Shown here: positions 17,583 through 25,463 of the stretch, in pieces | Numbering within the stretch: the stretch's first letter is position 1 | Layout: every line of letters begins with the position of its first letter | Assembly (NCBI RefSeq): GCF_015351475.1 | Contig: NZ_JADKPR010000002.1 | Span: 326,496-390,495, forward strand | Length of the DNA stretch: 64,000 nt | Direction of reading: 5' to 3' | Source: Flavobacterium sp. HJJ | GTDB taxonomy: Bacteria; Bacteroidota; Bacteroidia; Flavobacteriales; Flavobacteriaceae | Notes under the pieces: model-generated | The model's database searches: none | Told to the model about the DNA's origin: nothing | What the model saw: the letters and a program-made list of their open reading frames with translations, nothing else | Program-made: the position numbers and the translations under genes

Positions 17583-18002
17583 TTATTGCTTTATGAATTT
17601 ATAAGTAGTTGAAAAACTATCTGTTTTAAGATTGCATAAATAAATGCCTTTGGATAAGCTGGCTACATTAAGAGATAATTTTTCATTGGGAGATACGCTT
17701 TTCGAGGAAGAGATAACTTTTTCTCCAGTAATAGTGTAGACAGTTATAACAGCTTCTCCTGAAATTGAATCGGATAAATTAATGTTCAAAACAGTATCAG
17801 TGATTGTAGGATACAGTTTTATATTTTCATTTAAAGTCTGATCTTCAATACCTAAATTAGTGCAGCTCGTTGATATGATGCCTGCAGCAGTAACATTTAA
17901 GGTGGCACCGGCGCCACAATTTGAATTTGGTATATAGGAAGCTATATTGGCTGTAGAAGTTATACCATTTAGACTGTCGTATATATCTAAATGGTATAAC
18001 AC
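17583..18002 (-). pseudogene. Orphan T9SS type A sorting domain, probable remnant of a secreted protein gene
   Basis: The frame encodes a Cys-containing segment (NSNCGAGATLNVTAAGIISTSCTNL) joined to a complete T9SS type A sorting domain of about 80 residues: ENIKLYPTITDTVLNI, ITVYTITGEKVISS, LSKGIYLCNLKTD and the terminal TTYKFIKQ. Such domains direct proteins with a signal peptide across the outer membrane through the type IX system. Here there is no signal peptide. The frame is open only back to a stop at 18018-18020, and the sole start is a GTG immediately outside a perfect inverted repeat (17961-17998). A strong terminator follows. It is best read as the 3' end of a larger gene whose 5' part was lost, though a small expressed protein cannot be excluded. 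Confidence 0.6.
17961..17998. repeat. Perfect 13-base inverted repeat at the start of the T9SS remnant
   Basis: TATACCATTTAGA (17961-17973) and TCTAAATGGTATA (17986-17998) pair exactly around a 12-base spacer. The repeat lies within the first codons of the remnant and may mark the break point. Confidence 0.6.
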
Positions 18003-18108
18003 TGCTGTAATAGCACGTTACGGATAGCTCAAGAGCATAAAAAAGGCCAGCTTATTTCTGCAATTAGCTGCGTGATTTTTTTTAATTAAATTAAACGCCT
18101 AAGATTTT

Positions 18109-18831
18109 TTACATTTTATGGATAATAAAAATAGTGGGGCGTTTGTGCAAATCGATTGTTTCTTTTTTCCAAGCTGCGATTTTCTTTGTTTTTATGTATT
18201 CTGTTGGCAGAGTGATATCAGCGGCGATGCATAAATGCGTTTCGGGATGCAGGGTTTGAATTAAATCTTCCAGTAGTTTATTGTTACGGTACGGTGTTTC
18301 AATAAAAATCTGTGATTGGTTTTTTTCAAAAGAAATACGCTCTAAACTTTTGAAGCTGGCTCTTTTTTCGTCTTTTTCAATCGGTAAATAGCCGTGAAAA
18401 GTAAAGCTCTGTCCGTTCATCCCAGATGCCATCATGGCTAATAGAATAGAGGAGGGGCCAACTAGCGGAATAACCTGAATTCCTTTTTCATGTGCTAGTT
18501 TAACAATTACTGCGCCAGGATCGGCTACACCCGGACAGCCGGCTTCGCTCATGAGTCCCATATTTTTTCCTTCCAAAAGCGGTTTGATAAACTCTTGATG
18601 TTCTTTGGATTCGGTGTGTTTATTGAGGATGAAAAGCTTTAACTCCGATTGTTTTTTCTCTGGATTGGTGAGCTTGATAGATTTTCGGGCAGTTTTGTCG
18701 TTTTCAACAATGTAATGATCTATTAAATCGACACATCTTTTTATGGTCTGCGGTAAAACATCCATTGGGTCGCAATCGCCCATTGTAGTTGGAATTAAAT
18801 ACAGTTTTCCAAAAAGAGATGCTGATTTCAT
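18109..18831 (-). CDS. RsmI-related SAM-dependent methyltransferase (tetrapyrrole methylase fold)
   Basis: A 240-residue protein of the tetrapyrrole-methylase superfamily, in the branch of RsmI, which 2'-O-methylates C1402 of 16S rRNA. Family features: GKLYLIPTTMGD at the N-terminus, MGLMSEAGCPGVADPGAVIVKLA (about 90-112), VIPLVGPSSILLAMMASGMNGQSFTFHGYLP (about 117-147), and FIETPYRNNKLLEDL near 175. The E. coli N-terminus LYIVATPIGN is replaced by LYLIPTTMGD, the form seen in a second Bacteroidota paralogue group, so the exact target is uncertain and no symbol is given. It is the third gene of the run dnaA, phosphatase, methylase, 92 bases after the phosphatase. Confidence 0.75.
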   Translation of the reverse strand: MKSASLFGKLYLIPTTMGDCDPMDVLPQTIKRCVDLIDHYIVENDKTARKSIKLTNPEKKQSELKLFILNKHTESKEHQEFIKPLLEGKNMGLMSEAGCPGVADPGAVIVKLAHEKGIQVIPLVGPSSILLAMMASGMNGQSFTFHGYLPIEKDEKRASFKSLERISFEKNQSQIFIETPYRNNKLLEDLIQTLHPETHLCIAADITLPTEYIKTKKIAAWKKETIDLHKRPTIFIIHKM

Positions 18832-18923
18832 AAGGTGATTTTTTAGGAATGAAAAGTTTTATCCTTATAAGAATGATTTTTTGCTAGTGCGCTGGCAAAG
18901 TTATGAAAATAACAGATTCAGTT

Positions 18924-19394
18924 TTATTCTGAATGTTTAGCAATCAGTCTTTCAGCTATTACTTCACAGGCTTCGTCAAGCATTTGGTATACCATGTCAA
19001 ATCCATTTGCTACTCCATAGTATGGATCGGGTACATCTACATTCTCGTCTGGAAATATGGAATCTAAAATGAGCTGGACTTTGTTTTTTTGAGTTTCGTT
19101 TAGTGCCAGATGAATTACATCATTGTAATTGCTCTTGTCCATTACAAAAATATAATCAAAGGTATCAAAATCAGCTCTTGAGAACTGTCTTCCTTTTTGG
19201 TTACTGATATTTAAACCGTTTTTTTGTGCAGTGGATATGGAACGTTTATCTGGGGCATGACCAACATGCCAAGAACCTGTTCCTGCAGAATCTACATAAA
19301 ACAGTTCGTTAGGTAGTTTGGAGGCTAATATGCCTTCCGCCAGAGGGGATCGGCAGATATTGCCTAAACAAACCATTAAAATTTTAACAGGCAT
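18924..19394 (-). CDS. Low molecular weight protein-tyrosine phosphatase
   Basis: A 156-residue LMW-PTP. The P-loop VCLGNICRSPLAEG (about 8-21) has the C-x5-R-S motif with Cys and Arg in place, and the general-acid loop is VPDPYYG near 119-125. These enzymes dephosphorylate phosphotyrosine; in bacteria many counteract BY-kinases such as Wzc. This gene is remote from the polysaccharide locus, where a PHP-type CpsB is the likelier partner of Wzc, so its substrate is open. It starts four bases after the dnaA stop, so the two are cotranscribed. Confidence 0.9.
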   Translation of the reverse strand: MPVKILMVCLGNICRSPLAEGILASKLPNELFYVDSAGTGSWHVGHAPDKRSISTAQKNGLNISNQKGRQFSRADFDTFDYIFVMDKSNYNDVIHLALNETQKNKVQLILDSIFPDENVDVPDPYYGVANGFDMVYQMLDEACEVIAERLIAKHSE

Positions 19395-19398
19395 TGCT

Positions 19399-20826
19399 TT
19401 ATAGCGTTAATTTTGAATTAATGTCTTCGACATACTTTTTGAATTGTTTGTCGGTAGCAACTAAATTGTCTACAGTTTTGCAGGCATGTAATACAGTAGC
19501 GTGATCCCGGTCTCCTATTTGGGAACCGATATTGGCTAATGAAGCTTTGGTGAATTTTTTGGCAAAAAACATCGCCAACTGCCTCGCTTGTACTACGTGT
19601 CTTTTTCTTGTTTTGGACTGTAAAGTTTCTAAATCCAATTGAAAATAATCGGAGACAATTTTTTGAATGTATTCGATTGAAATCTCTCTTTTTACATTTT
19701 TTACAAATTTCTCTACAACGCTTTTTGCTAATTCAATAGTTACTTCTTTTTTATTGAAAGAAGACTGTGCGATTAAAGAAATGATAGCACCTTCGAGTTC
19801 GCGGACATTTGATTTGATGTTTCTTGCAACATATTCTATAATTTCGTCCGGCATTTCTACACCATCGCGGTATAGTATGTTTTTTAAGATAGAAATTCTA
19901 GTTTCGTAATCAGGTTGGTGGAGTTCGGCAGATAATCCCCATTTGAAACGGGATAATAAGCGCTGCTCAATATCCTGCATGTCAACAGGAGCTTTGTCTG
20001 AAGTTAGAATAACCTGCTTGCCATTTTGGTGCAGATAGTTGAAAATATGGAAAAATACATCTTGTGTTCCAGATTTCCCGGAAAGGAACTGAACATCATC
20101 AATGATTAAAACGTCGATTAATTGGTAAAAATGAATGAAATCATTTCGGTTATTTTTCTTTACCGAATCGATATATTGCTGTGTAAAAATTTCGGCAGAA
20201 ATATATAAAACAGTTTTCTCAGGAAATTTATCTTTAATTTCTACTCCAATAGCATGAGCTAAATGCGTTTTTCCTAATCCAACACCGCCAAAAATCAATA
20301 ATGGATTGAATGAAGTTCCGCCCGGTTTATTGGCAACAGCCATACCTGCAGAACGCGCTAATCTATTAGAATCGCCTTCTAAGAAATTATCAAAGCTATA
20401 ATTAGCATTTAATTGGGATTCGATTTTTAAATTTCGAATTCCTGGAATTACAAACGGATTTTTTAATTCTGGACTGAGGTTTTTAAAAGGGGCATCTACT
20501 TCCTGCGCTTTTACTGGTCCTCTATTAGCACTTGGCAGCTGTTCCGTAAACGGCTGTTTGTTGCCATAAGTGTTTTCCATTTTAATTTTATAAAGTAACT
20601 TTGCGTTTTTTCCAAGTTCTTTTGTTAAGGCTACTTTTAATAATTTTACGTAGTGTTCTTCCAGCCATTCGTAGAAAAATTTACTAGGTACTTGAATATA
20701 TAATGCATTATCGGTAAGTTCAACTGATTTAATTGGCTCAAACCAAGTTTTATAGGCCTGATCTTGAATGTTGTCCTTTATAAAGGACAGACAGTTTTCC
20801 CATACTGATTGTGCAGTCTTGTTCAT
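19399..20826 (-). CDS. dnaA: Chromosomal replication initiator protein DnaA
   Basis: DnaA melts oriC and starts replication. The 475-residue protein shows all four domains: N-terminal domain I (VWENCLSFIKDNI...TWFEPIKSV), a short linker, the AAA+ domain with Walker A GGVGLGKTHLAHAIG and Walker B VLIIDDVQFLSGK, sensor region SRFKWGLSAEL, and the C-terminal DNA-binding domain with the signature IGDRDHATVLHACKTV. It heads a minus-strand operon with the LMW phosphatase and RsmI-like gene, and diverges from the thioesterase gene. dnaN is not adjacent, as usual in Flavobacteriaceae. It lies about 5.7 kb from parA. Confidence 0.98.
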   Translation of the reverse strand: MNKTAQSVWENCLSFIKDNIQDQAYKTWFEPIKSVELTDNALYIQVPSKFFYEWLEEHYVKLLKVALTKELGKNAKLLYKIKMENTYGNKQPFTEQLPSANRGPVKAQEVDAPFKNLSPELKNPFVIPGIRNLKIESQLNANYSFDNFLEGDSNRLARSAGMAVANKPGGTSFNPLLIFGGVGLGKTHLAHAIGVEIKDKFPEKTVLYISAEIFTQQYIDSVKKNNRNDFIHFYQLIDVLIIDDVQFLSGKSGTQDVFFHIFNYLHQNGKQVILTSDKAPVDMQDIEQRLLSRFKWGLSAELHQPDYETRISILKNILYRDGVEMPDEIIEYVARNIKSNVRELEGAIISLIAQSSFNKKEVTIELAKSVVEKFVKNVKREISIEYIQKIVSDYFQLDLETLQSKTRKRHVVQARQLAMFFAKKFTKASLANIGSQIGDRDHATVLHACKTVDNLVATDKQFKKYVEDINSKLTL

Positions 20827-21009
20827 ATTACTAGTTAAATTATGTTGTCCGGGTGTTTATTATCTTACAAAAAGAATGTAAAAAAAATTCTTTTTTCGGG
20901 ATAACAAATATGTGAACAATTATCTGTAAAAAAAAATATTTTAAGTTATAATTTTTGGAAAAATTGTTGTAAGAAGCTTTTTTAAATTTAAATTTTTAAT
21001 GCAAAATTA
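20827..21009. promoter_or_regulatory. dnaA / thioesterase divergent control region; possible origin-proximal site
   Basis: The very AT-rich 183-base gap carries a hairpin AAAAAGAAT (20869-20877) / ATTCTTTTT (20887-20895) and loose DnaA-box-like words on either strand (TTGTTCACA and TTATCCCGA on the minus strand, each two changes from TTATCCACA). There is no cluster of good boxes, so an origin function is only a possibility. The interval must at least hold the dnaA promoter. Confidence 0.25.
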
Positions 21010-21414
21010 ATGAAAGATCATCAAATTCAAGTTCGTGTGCGCTACTCAGAAACAGATCAAATGGGAGTCGTTTATCACGGAAATTACATTCCTTATTTTG
21101 AGATAGGAAGAGTGGAATGGCTTAGAAACAAAGGGATTTCATATAAGAGTATGGAAGAAAACGGTATTGGTCTTCCTATTGTGAATATGAATATCAATTA
21201 TAAAAAATCGGCAAGATATGATGAGCTGCTTACGGTGCATACAGTTTTCAAAAGTCAGACGTCTGTGAAGATTGAATTTGACTGTGCTATTTACAATGAA
21301 GCGAAAGAGTTATTAACAACGGCTCAATTTTTATTGGTTTTTGTATCTTTAAAAACAGGCAAACCAACTGCTCCTCCGGATTACATTTTAGAACTACTAA
21401 AAAACTTTGAATAA
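21010..21414 (+). CDS. Acyl-CoA thioesterase, YbgC/4HBT hotdog family
   Basis: A 134-residue single-hotdog protein. The signature RYSETDQMGVVYHGNYIPYFEIGRVEWLR (about 9-37) includes the catalytic Asp of the 4-hydroxybenzoyl-CoA thioesterase family and the YHGNY segment with the active-site His. Such enzymes hydrolyse short- or medium-chain acyl-CoA; in proteobacteria YbgC is tied to the Tol-Pal system and phospholipid turnover, but that context is absent here. It diverges from dnaA and converges with yigZ, with 30 bases between the 3' ends. Confidence 0.88.
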   Translation: MKDHQIQVRVRYSETDQMGVVYHGNYIPYFEIGRVEWLRNKGISYKSMEENGIGLPIVNMNINYKKSARYDELLTVHTVFKSQTSVKIEFDCAIYNEAKELLTTAQFLLVFVSLKTGKPTAPPDYILELLKNFE

Positions 21415-21444
21415 TCATCAGTCTGGATTCTTTTTAATGCGGAA

Positions 21445-22068
21445 TTATAGTTTTTTTATGTCAATTTCAAACAATGAATTAAAAGTGTCGAATACCATTT
21501 CGGCATTTTTTTTTCTGGTTTTTATTACAAATCTGCCTATTGGTAAATTAGTTTCTTCATTTATTTCCATTTCCTGATTCACGATATCCAGTTTTTTTTC
21601 TTTGATTACACGCATCACTTTATTCATATTTTTATAATCAAAGGAAATCTGAAAATGAATATCGATTGTTTTTTCGATAATTTCACAAGATTCTAATGTT
21701 ATTTGCGCTGAAGTTTTATAAGCCGAAATTAATCCGCCGACGCCTAATTTTATTCCGCCATAAATTCGAACCACAATTATAAGAACGTTTGTAAGTCCAA
21801 AAGATTGTATCTGACTGTAAATTGGTGTTCCGGCAGTATTGCTGGGTTCTCCGTCATCGTTCGCTCTGTATTGAATAGTTTCTGTTCCTATTTGGTAGGC
21901 GTAACAATAGTGAACTGCGTGCGGATGCTTCTTTTTTAAAACTTCAATAATAGGTTTTACTTCGTCTTCAGATTCTATGGGAAACGCGTATCCAAAGAAT
22001 TTACTGCTTTTTTCCTTGAAAAGAGTTTCTTCTGAAGGAAATGCAATGGTATTATAGGTGTCTTTCAT
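21445..22068 (-). CDS. YigZ/IMPACT family protein
   Basis: The protein is 207 residues from the ATG at 22066-22068 (MKDTYNTIAFPSEETLFKEK); a longer reading from an upstream TTG is not needed. The N-terminal IMPACT (UPF0029) domain has SKFFGYAFPIESEDEV, HPHAVHYCYAYQIG, RANDDGEPSNTAGTPI and RIYGGIKLGVGGLISAY, all hallmark segments. A DUF1949 domain with a ferredoxin-like fold follows. The eukaryotic homologue IMPACT competes with GCN1 to restrain GCN2; the bacterial role is unsettled. It is a single gene, with a dense word repeat separating it from the HAD gene upstream. Confidence 0.88.
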   Translation of the reverse strand: MKDTYNTIAFPSEETLFKEKSSKFFGYAFPIESEDEVKPIIEVLKKKHPHAVHYCYAYQIGTETIQYRANDDGEPSNTAGTPIYSQIQSFGLTNVLIIVVRIYGGIKLGVGGLISAYKTSAQITLESCEIIEKTIDIHFQISFDYKNMNKVMRVIKEKKLDIVNQEMEINEETNLPIGRFVIKTRKKNAEMVFDTFNSLFEIDIKKL

Positions 22069-22072
22069 TTTC

Positions 22073-22235
22073 AATGTCAAAATTCAATATTAATGTCAAA
22101 GGTCAATTTCAATATCAAAAATCAAATATAGAATCTCAAATTTTAAAATTTAAATATTTTAGTTGTTTTTAGTTTTTTGTCATTGCCATTGTCATTGAAT
22201 TTTGCCATTGAATTTTGCCATTGATATTCCTTTTT
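22073..22235. repeat. Word-type intergenic repeat with tandem CATTGAATTTTGC units
   Basis: On the left are CAATGTCAAAATTCAATAT and GTCAATTTCAATATC; on the right are near-tandem units CATTGCCATTGTCATTG and two copies of CATTGAATTTTGC (about 22191-22230). The right block is the inverted form of the left, so the whole gap can fold into a long AT-rich hairpin. It fills the space between yigZ and the HAD gene. Confidence 0.65.
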
Positions 22236-22236
22236 G

Positions 22237-22839
22237 CTAAAGTATTTTTTTATCAAACAAATGAACCACATCTTCTTCTCCTACCTGCAGATTCCATGTT
22301 TGGAGACCAAGTGCTGAAGCTGAATCTGTATTTTCTTTTTTGTCATCTATGAATAAGGTATGTTTGGCCTGCAGACCGTGCTGGTCAAGTACAAAACTGT
22401 ACACATCTGGATTGGGTTTCCTCATGCCTATTTCAAAAGAAAAATATACCTTTTCAAAGCATTGGTAAAAATCGCTGTAAAATGAAGCTCCGGTTTTTTG
22501 TTCGAAAGTATCAATATGAATTGCATCAGTATTACTCAATAAAAACAAGCGGTATTTTTGCGAAAGCATTTGAAGAAATTCTAACCGATATAATGGGAAG
22601 TCGGCCAGTATGGCATTCCAGGCAGCACGAATATCTTCGATAGAAGCACCATTGGTGTGTTTTTGAATTCCGGATAAAAAATCGTCACCCGAAATTGCTC
22701 CTACTTCATATTGTAAGTTCAATTGGTTTAAATCTTCGTTCCATTGGGGTATGCCAAGATTTTTTAAACCATCAAGGGTTGCTTGTTTATCTAAATTAAT
22801 AAACACGTCTCCAAAATCAAAAATTATAGCATTAATCAT
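22237..22839 (-). CDS. HAD-IA family phosphatase (YihX-like)
   Basis: A 200-residue HAD hydrolase. Motif I is IIFDFGDVFINLD with the nucleophile Asp8; the usual second Asp (DxD) is Gly, as in the YihX/EH-N branch that has FDxGxV. Motif II is LFLLSNTDAIH near 97, motif III is the Lys in GMRKPNPDVYSF, and motif IV is TLFIDDKKENTDSA. YihX of E. coli dephosphorylates alpha-glucose-1-phosphate; the substrate here is unknown. The ATG overlaps the end of ribD by eight bases, so the two are translationally coupled, which hints at a possible phosphatase role in riboflavin synthesis (the pathway needs dephosphorylation of the RibD product), but this is inference. Confidence 0.85.
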   Translation of the reverse strand: MINAIIFDFGDVFINLDKQATLDGLKNLGIPQWNEDLNQLNLQYEVGAISGDDFLSGIQKHTNGASIEDIRAAWNAILADFPLYRLEFLQMLSQKYRLFLLSNTDAIHIDTFEQKTGASFYSDFYQCFEKVYFSFEIGMRKPNPDVYSFVLDQHGLQAKHTLFIDDKKENTDSASALGLQTWNLQVGEEDVVHLFDKKIL

Positions 22840-23875
22840 GGTTTCTTAATATTGTAAGTTCGTCCTTTTCAATTAATTGTTTTTCAGAATCTGTTTTTGG
22901 CAGTAAAGGAGCCTGAATTCCTCTGCCTAAACTTATTTCTCCTTTAAAAATTCGGGCTTCATCCCAAAGATTGGCATCGATAAAGGTTTGTAACGTTCGA
23001 AGTCCTCCTTCTATAATTACCGATTGAATGTTGTGGATGTATAATGAATCGGCAATTTGTCCAGTAATATTTTGTTTAAAATCTATACTGTCAAAGGTAG
23101 TGTTTTCTTCGGGAATAGTATTTTGGGAATCAGTAAAAACAATTGTTTTTGTCTGATTGTCAAAAACGGCACTTTCTTTTGGAATACGGTTGTTTTGGTC
23201 TAATACAAGCCGAACAGGATTGTTTCCGTACCAATCTCTGGCGTTCAGTTTTGGATTGTCGTCAAGAACAGTCTGCGTCCCTACTAAAATTGCCTGCTCT
23301 TCGGTACGCCATTTATGAACCAATTGTCTGGAATACGTATTGGTAATCCATACTGGTTTTTTTTCTGATTTTTCAAGAGGAGCAATAAAACCATCCTGGC
23401 TTTCTGCCCATTTTAATATAATGTATGGTCTTTTCTTTTGATGAAAAGTAAAAAACCGTTTGTTGAGTTCATTGCATTCCTCTTCCAGAATGCCGACTGT
23501 AACATGGATTCCCGCTTCGATTAGTTTTTTAATTCCTTTTCCGGCCACTTCGCTAAAAGGATCTACAGTACCAATGACCACATTTGGAATTTTATTTTTT
23601 ATGATTAAATCACAGCAGGGAGGCGTTTTTCCAAAATGACTGCAGGGTTCCAGACTCACATAAATAGTCGCTCTTGAAAGCAGTGATTTATCCTGTACCG
23701 AATTTACAGCATTGACTTCGGCATGAGGTCCGCCTGCTTTCCTGTGCCAGCCTTCGCCTATGATTTTGCCATCATAAACAATGACGCTTCCAACCATTGG
23801 ATTGGGATAAGTTGCACCGAGTCCATTTTTGGCCAGAGATATGCAGCGTCTTATATATTTTTCATGTATTTTCAC
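22832..23875 (-). CDS. ribD: Bifunctional riboflavin biosynthesis deaminase/reductase RibD
   Basis: RibD deaminates diaminohydroxyphosphoribosylaminopyrimidine and then reduces the ribosyl group. The N-terminal zinc deaminase domain (about 1-145) has GGPHAEVNAV with the metal His and catalytic Glu, and PCSHFGKTPPCCDLI with both Cys ligands. The C-terminal DHFR-like reductase begins near RPYIILKWAESQDG (about 145) and continues with LVGTQTVLDDNPKLNAR and IIEGGLRTLQTF. The 347 residues are a normal length. It diverges from the GNAT gene and is followed with eight bases of overlap by a HAD phosphatase. ribH is 19.5 kb away. Confidence 0.95.
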   Translation of the reverse strand: MKIHEKYIRRCISLAKNGLGATYPNPMVGSVIVYDGKIIGEGWHRKAGGPHAEVNAVNSVQDKSLLSRATIYVSLEPCSHFGKTPPCCDLIIKNKIPNVVIGTVDPFSEVAGKGIKKLIEAGIHVTVGILEEECNELNKRFFTFHQKKRPYIILKWAESQDGFIAPLEKSEKKPVWITNTYSRQLVHKWRTEEQAILVGTQTVLDDNPKLNARDWYGNNPVRLVLDQNNRIPKESAVFDNQTKTIVFTDSQNTIPEENTTFDSIDFKQNITGQIADSLYIHNIQSVIIEGGLRTLQTFIDANLWDEARIFKGEISLGRGIQAPLLPKTDSEKQLIEKDELTILRNHD

Positions 23876-23944
23876 TCTACAAAAGTACTAATTTTGGAAT
23901 TAGGAATTTGTTTCGAAACGAGGATGTTTCCCGTTTACAATCTC

Positions 23945-23952
23945 TATTTTTG
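23945..23952 (+). promoter_or_regulatory. Candidate -7 promoter box for the GNAT gene
   Basis: TATTTTTG matches TAnnTTTG exactly, 29 bases before the ATG at 23982. There is no TTTG at the right distance (the nearest, at 23907-23910, is too far), so confidence is low. Confidence 0.3.
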
Positions 23953-23981
23953 TAAACAGAATTAGTAAACAGAGTGCTTTT

Positions 23982-24467
23982 ATGTATAAATGGATTATCA
24001 GGAAAATACAAAAAGAAGACAATGAAGCAGTTGCTCAATTGATAAGAGATGTTTTTGATGAATTGAATATTCCGAAAACAGGAACGGCTTATGAAGATCC
24101 GTATCTCGATTTGATGTTTGAAGAATACAATAAGCCAAGGTCTGTTTATTATGTAGTCGAAAGTAATAATAGAATTGTAGGTGCAGCGGGTGTGGCTCCA
24201 TTAGCAAATGAAGCAGCAATTTATTGCGAGCTGCAGAAAATGTATTTTCTCCCAGAAGCCCGTGGACAGGGAATTGGAAGTAAAATGATGGAGCAATGTC
24301 TGCAGAGTGCACGTGAATTTGGTTTCGAAAAATGTTATCTGGAAACGATGCCTTTTATGCATGATGCTCAAAAACTGTATAAAAAATCGGGTTTCGAATA
24401 TATTTGTTCTCCAATGGGAAGCACGGGGCATACCAGCTGTCCTGTCTGGATGCTTAAGGATTTATGA
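23982..24467 (+). CDS. GNAT family N-acetyltransferase
   Basis: A 161-residue acetyltransferase of the GCN5 fold. The acetyl-CoA loop is MYFLPEARGQGIGSKMMEQCL (motif R-G-x-G-x-G near 95-104), preceded by NNRIVGAAGVAPL and followed by the motif B strand KCYLETMPFMHDAQKLYKKSGFE. The end, GSTGHTSCPVWMLKDL, matches small GNATs common in flavobacteria. The acceptor substrate cannot be told from sequence. It diverges from ribD and is followed by prmC after 84 bases holding a word repeat. Confidence 0.85.
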   Translation: MYKWIIRKIQKEDNEAVAQLIRDVFDELNIPKTGTAYEDPYLDLMFEEYNKPRSVYYVVESNNRIVGAAGVAPLANEAAIYCELQKMYFLPEARGQGIGSKMMEQCLQSAREFGFEKCYLETMPFMHDAQKLYKKSGFEYICSPMGSTGHTSCPVWMLKDL

Positions 24468-24551
24468 ATTTAGATTTTTGATTAACGATATCTGATTTCA
24501 GATTTACCGCTGGAAACTGAAAAATAAAAAGTTCTATTTGGAAATAATAAC

Positions 24552-25415
24552 ATGAAAATAAAAGAATACAGAAATCAATTTATTCAAACGTTAGCACCGA
24601 TTTATGATGAAGGCGAAGCGGAAAGTTTTTTCTATTTGATTTTGGAAGAAAAACAGCAGCTGAAAAGGATTGATTTGGCATTACAGTCTGATTTAGAGTT
24701 TTCGCAGGAAGAAATTGCCGTCTGGAATTCGATTTTGGAACAATTAAGATTGGAGATTCCGATTCAGTATTTGTTAGGGAAAACAAGTTTTTATGGATTG
24801 GATTTTGAAGTCAATGAAAATGTTTTGATTCCGAGGCCGGAGACGGAGGAATTAGTGGATTGGATTTTAGAAAGCCAAAAGTCAAAAGCCGAAAACCGAA
24901 AATTAAAAATTCTCGATATAGGAACTGGCAGCGGCTGTATTGCTGTTTCACTGGCAAAAAATCTCCCAGACGCTAAAGTTTTTGCAATTGATGTTTCCGA
25001 AAAAGCTTTGGCAACAGCCAAAAAAAATGCAGAAATCAATGCTGTCGAAATAACTTTTATATCCCAAAATATTCTTGAAACTCAGGATTTGGGTCAAAAG
25101 TTTGATATCATCGTATCGAATCCGCCGTATGTGCGGCATCTTGAAAAAGAGGAAATCAAGAAAAATGTTTTGGACAATGAACCCCATTTGGCACTTTTTG
25201 TAGAAGATAATGATGCCCTGATTTTCTACAGAAAAATAGCTGAGTTAGCGCAGAAAAATTTATCCAGTTCCGGACAATTGTATTTTGAAATCAATCAATA
25301 TTTAGGAAAAGAAATGATTGAATTATTAGAAACAATGAATTTTAAAAATGTTGAACTCCGTAAGGATATTTATGGGAATGACAGAATGACCCGAAGTACG
25401 AAGTACGATATTTGA
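24552..25415 (+). CDS. prmC: Peptide chain release factor N5-glutamine methyltransferase
   Basis: PrmC methylates the Gln of the GGQ motif in release factors RF1 and RF2. The protein is 287 residues with an N-terminal helical release-factor-binding domain and a Rossmann methyltransferase domain: LIPRPETEELVDWIL, SAM loop LDIGTGSGCIAVSLA, and the catalytic NPPY at residues 190-193 (SNPPYVRH). The C-terminus has YFEINQYLGKEM and LRKDIYGNDRM. Length and motif order are typical. The stop codon lies inside the left arm of a 16-base palindrome. Confidence 0.95.
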   Translation: MKIKEYRNQFIQTLAPIYDEGEAESFFYLILEEKQQLKRIDLALQSDLEFSQEEIAVWNSILEQLRLEIPIQYLLGKTSFYGLDFEVNENVLIPRPETEELVDWILESQKSKAENRKLKILDIGTGSGCIAVSLAKNLPDAKVFAIDVSEKALATAKKNAEINAVEITFISQNILETQDLGQKFDIIVSNPPYVRHLEKEEIKKNVLDNEPHLALFVEDNDALIFYRKIAELAQKNLSSSGQLYFEINQYLGKEMIELLETMNFKNVELRKDIYGNDRMTRSTKYDI

Positions 25416-25449
25416 TATACGATTTACAAACCTTCGTATATCAAATATC
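25407..25449. repeat. Perfect 16-base palindromic repeat across the prmC stop
   Basis: GATATTTGATATACGA (25407-25422) and TCGTATATCAAATATC (25434-25449) are exact inverted copies with an 11-base spacer. The surrounding words (CGAAGTACGAAGTACG before, TTTAAATCGTATATTT after) extend it. It sits between convergent genes and could act as a weak bidirectional terminator, though the stem is AT-rich. Confidence 0.7.
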
Positions 25450-25463
25450 TTTAAATCGTATAT

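Noticed and set aside
18003..18108. Terminator hairpin for the RsmI-like gene
   Set aside because: The CAGCT/AGCTG stem is only five bases with a 13-base loop; the evidence is too weak to list.
20827..21009. Replication origin in the dnaA upstream gap
   Set aside because: Only isolated, two-mismatch DnaA-box words were seen; without a cluster or skew evidence it is kept only as a low-confidence regulatory feature.
22073..22235. CRISPR-like array from repeated CATTGAATTTTGC units
   Set aside because: Units are 13 bases, contiguous, without spacers, and no cas genes are present.
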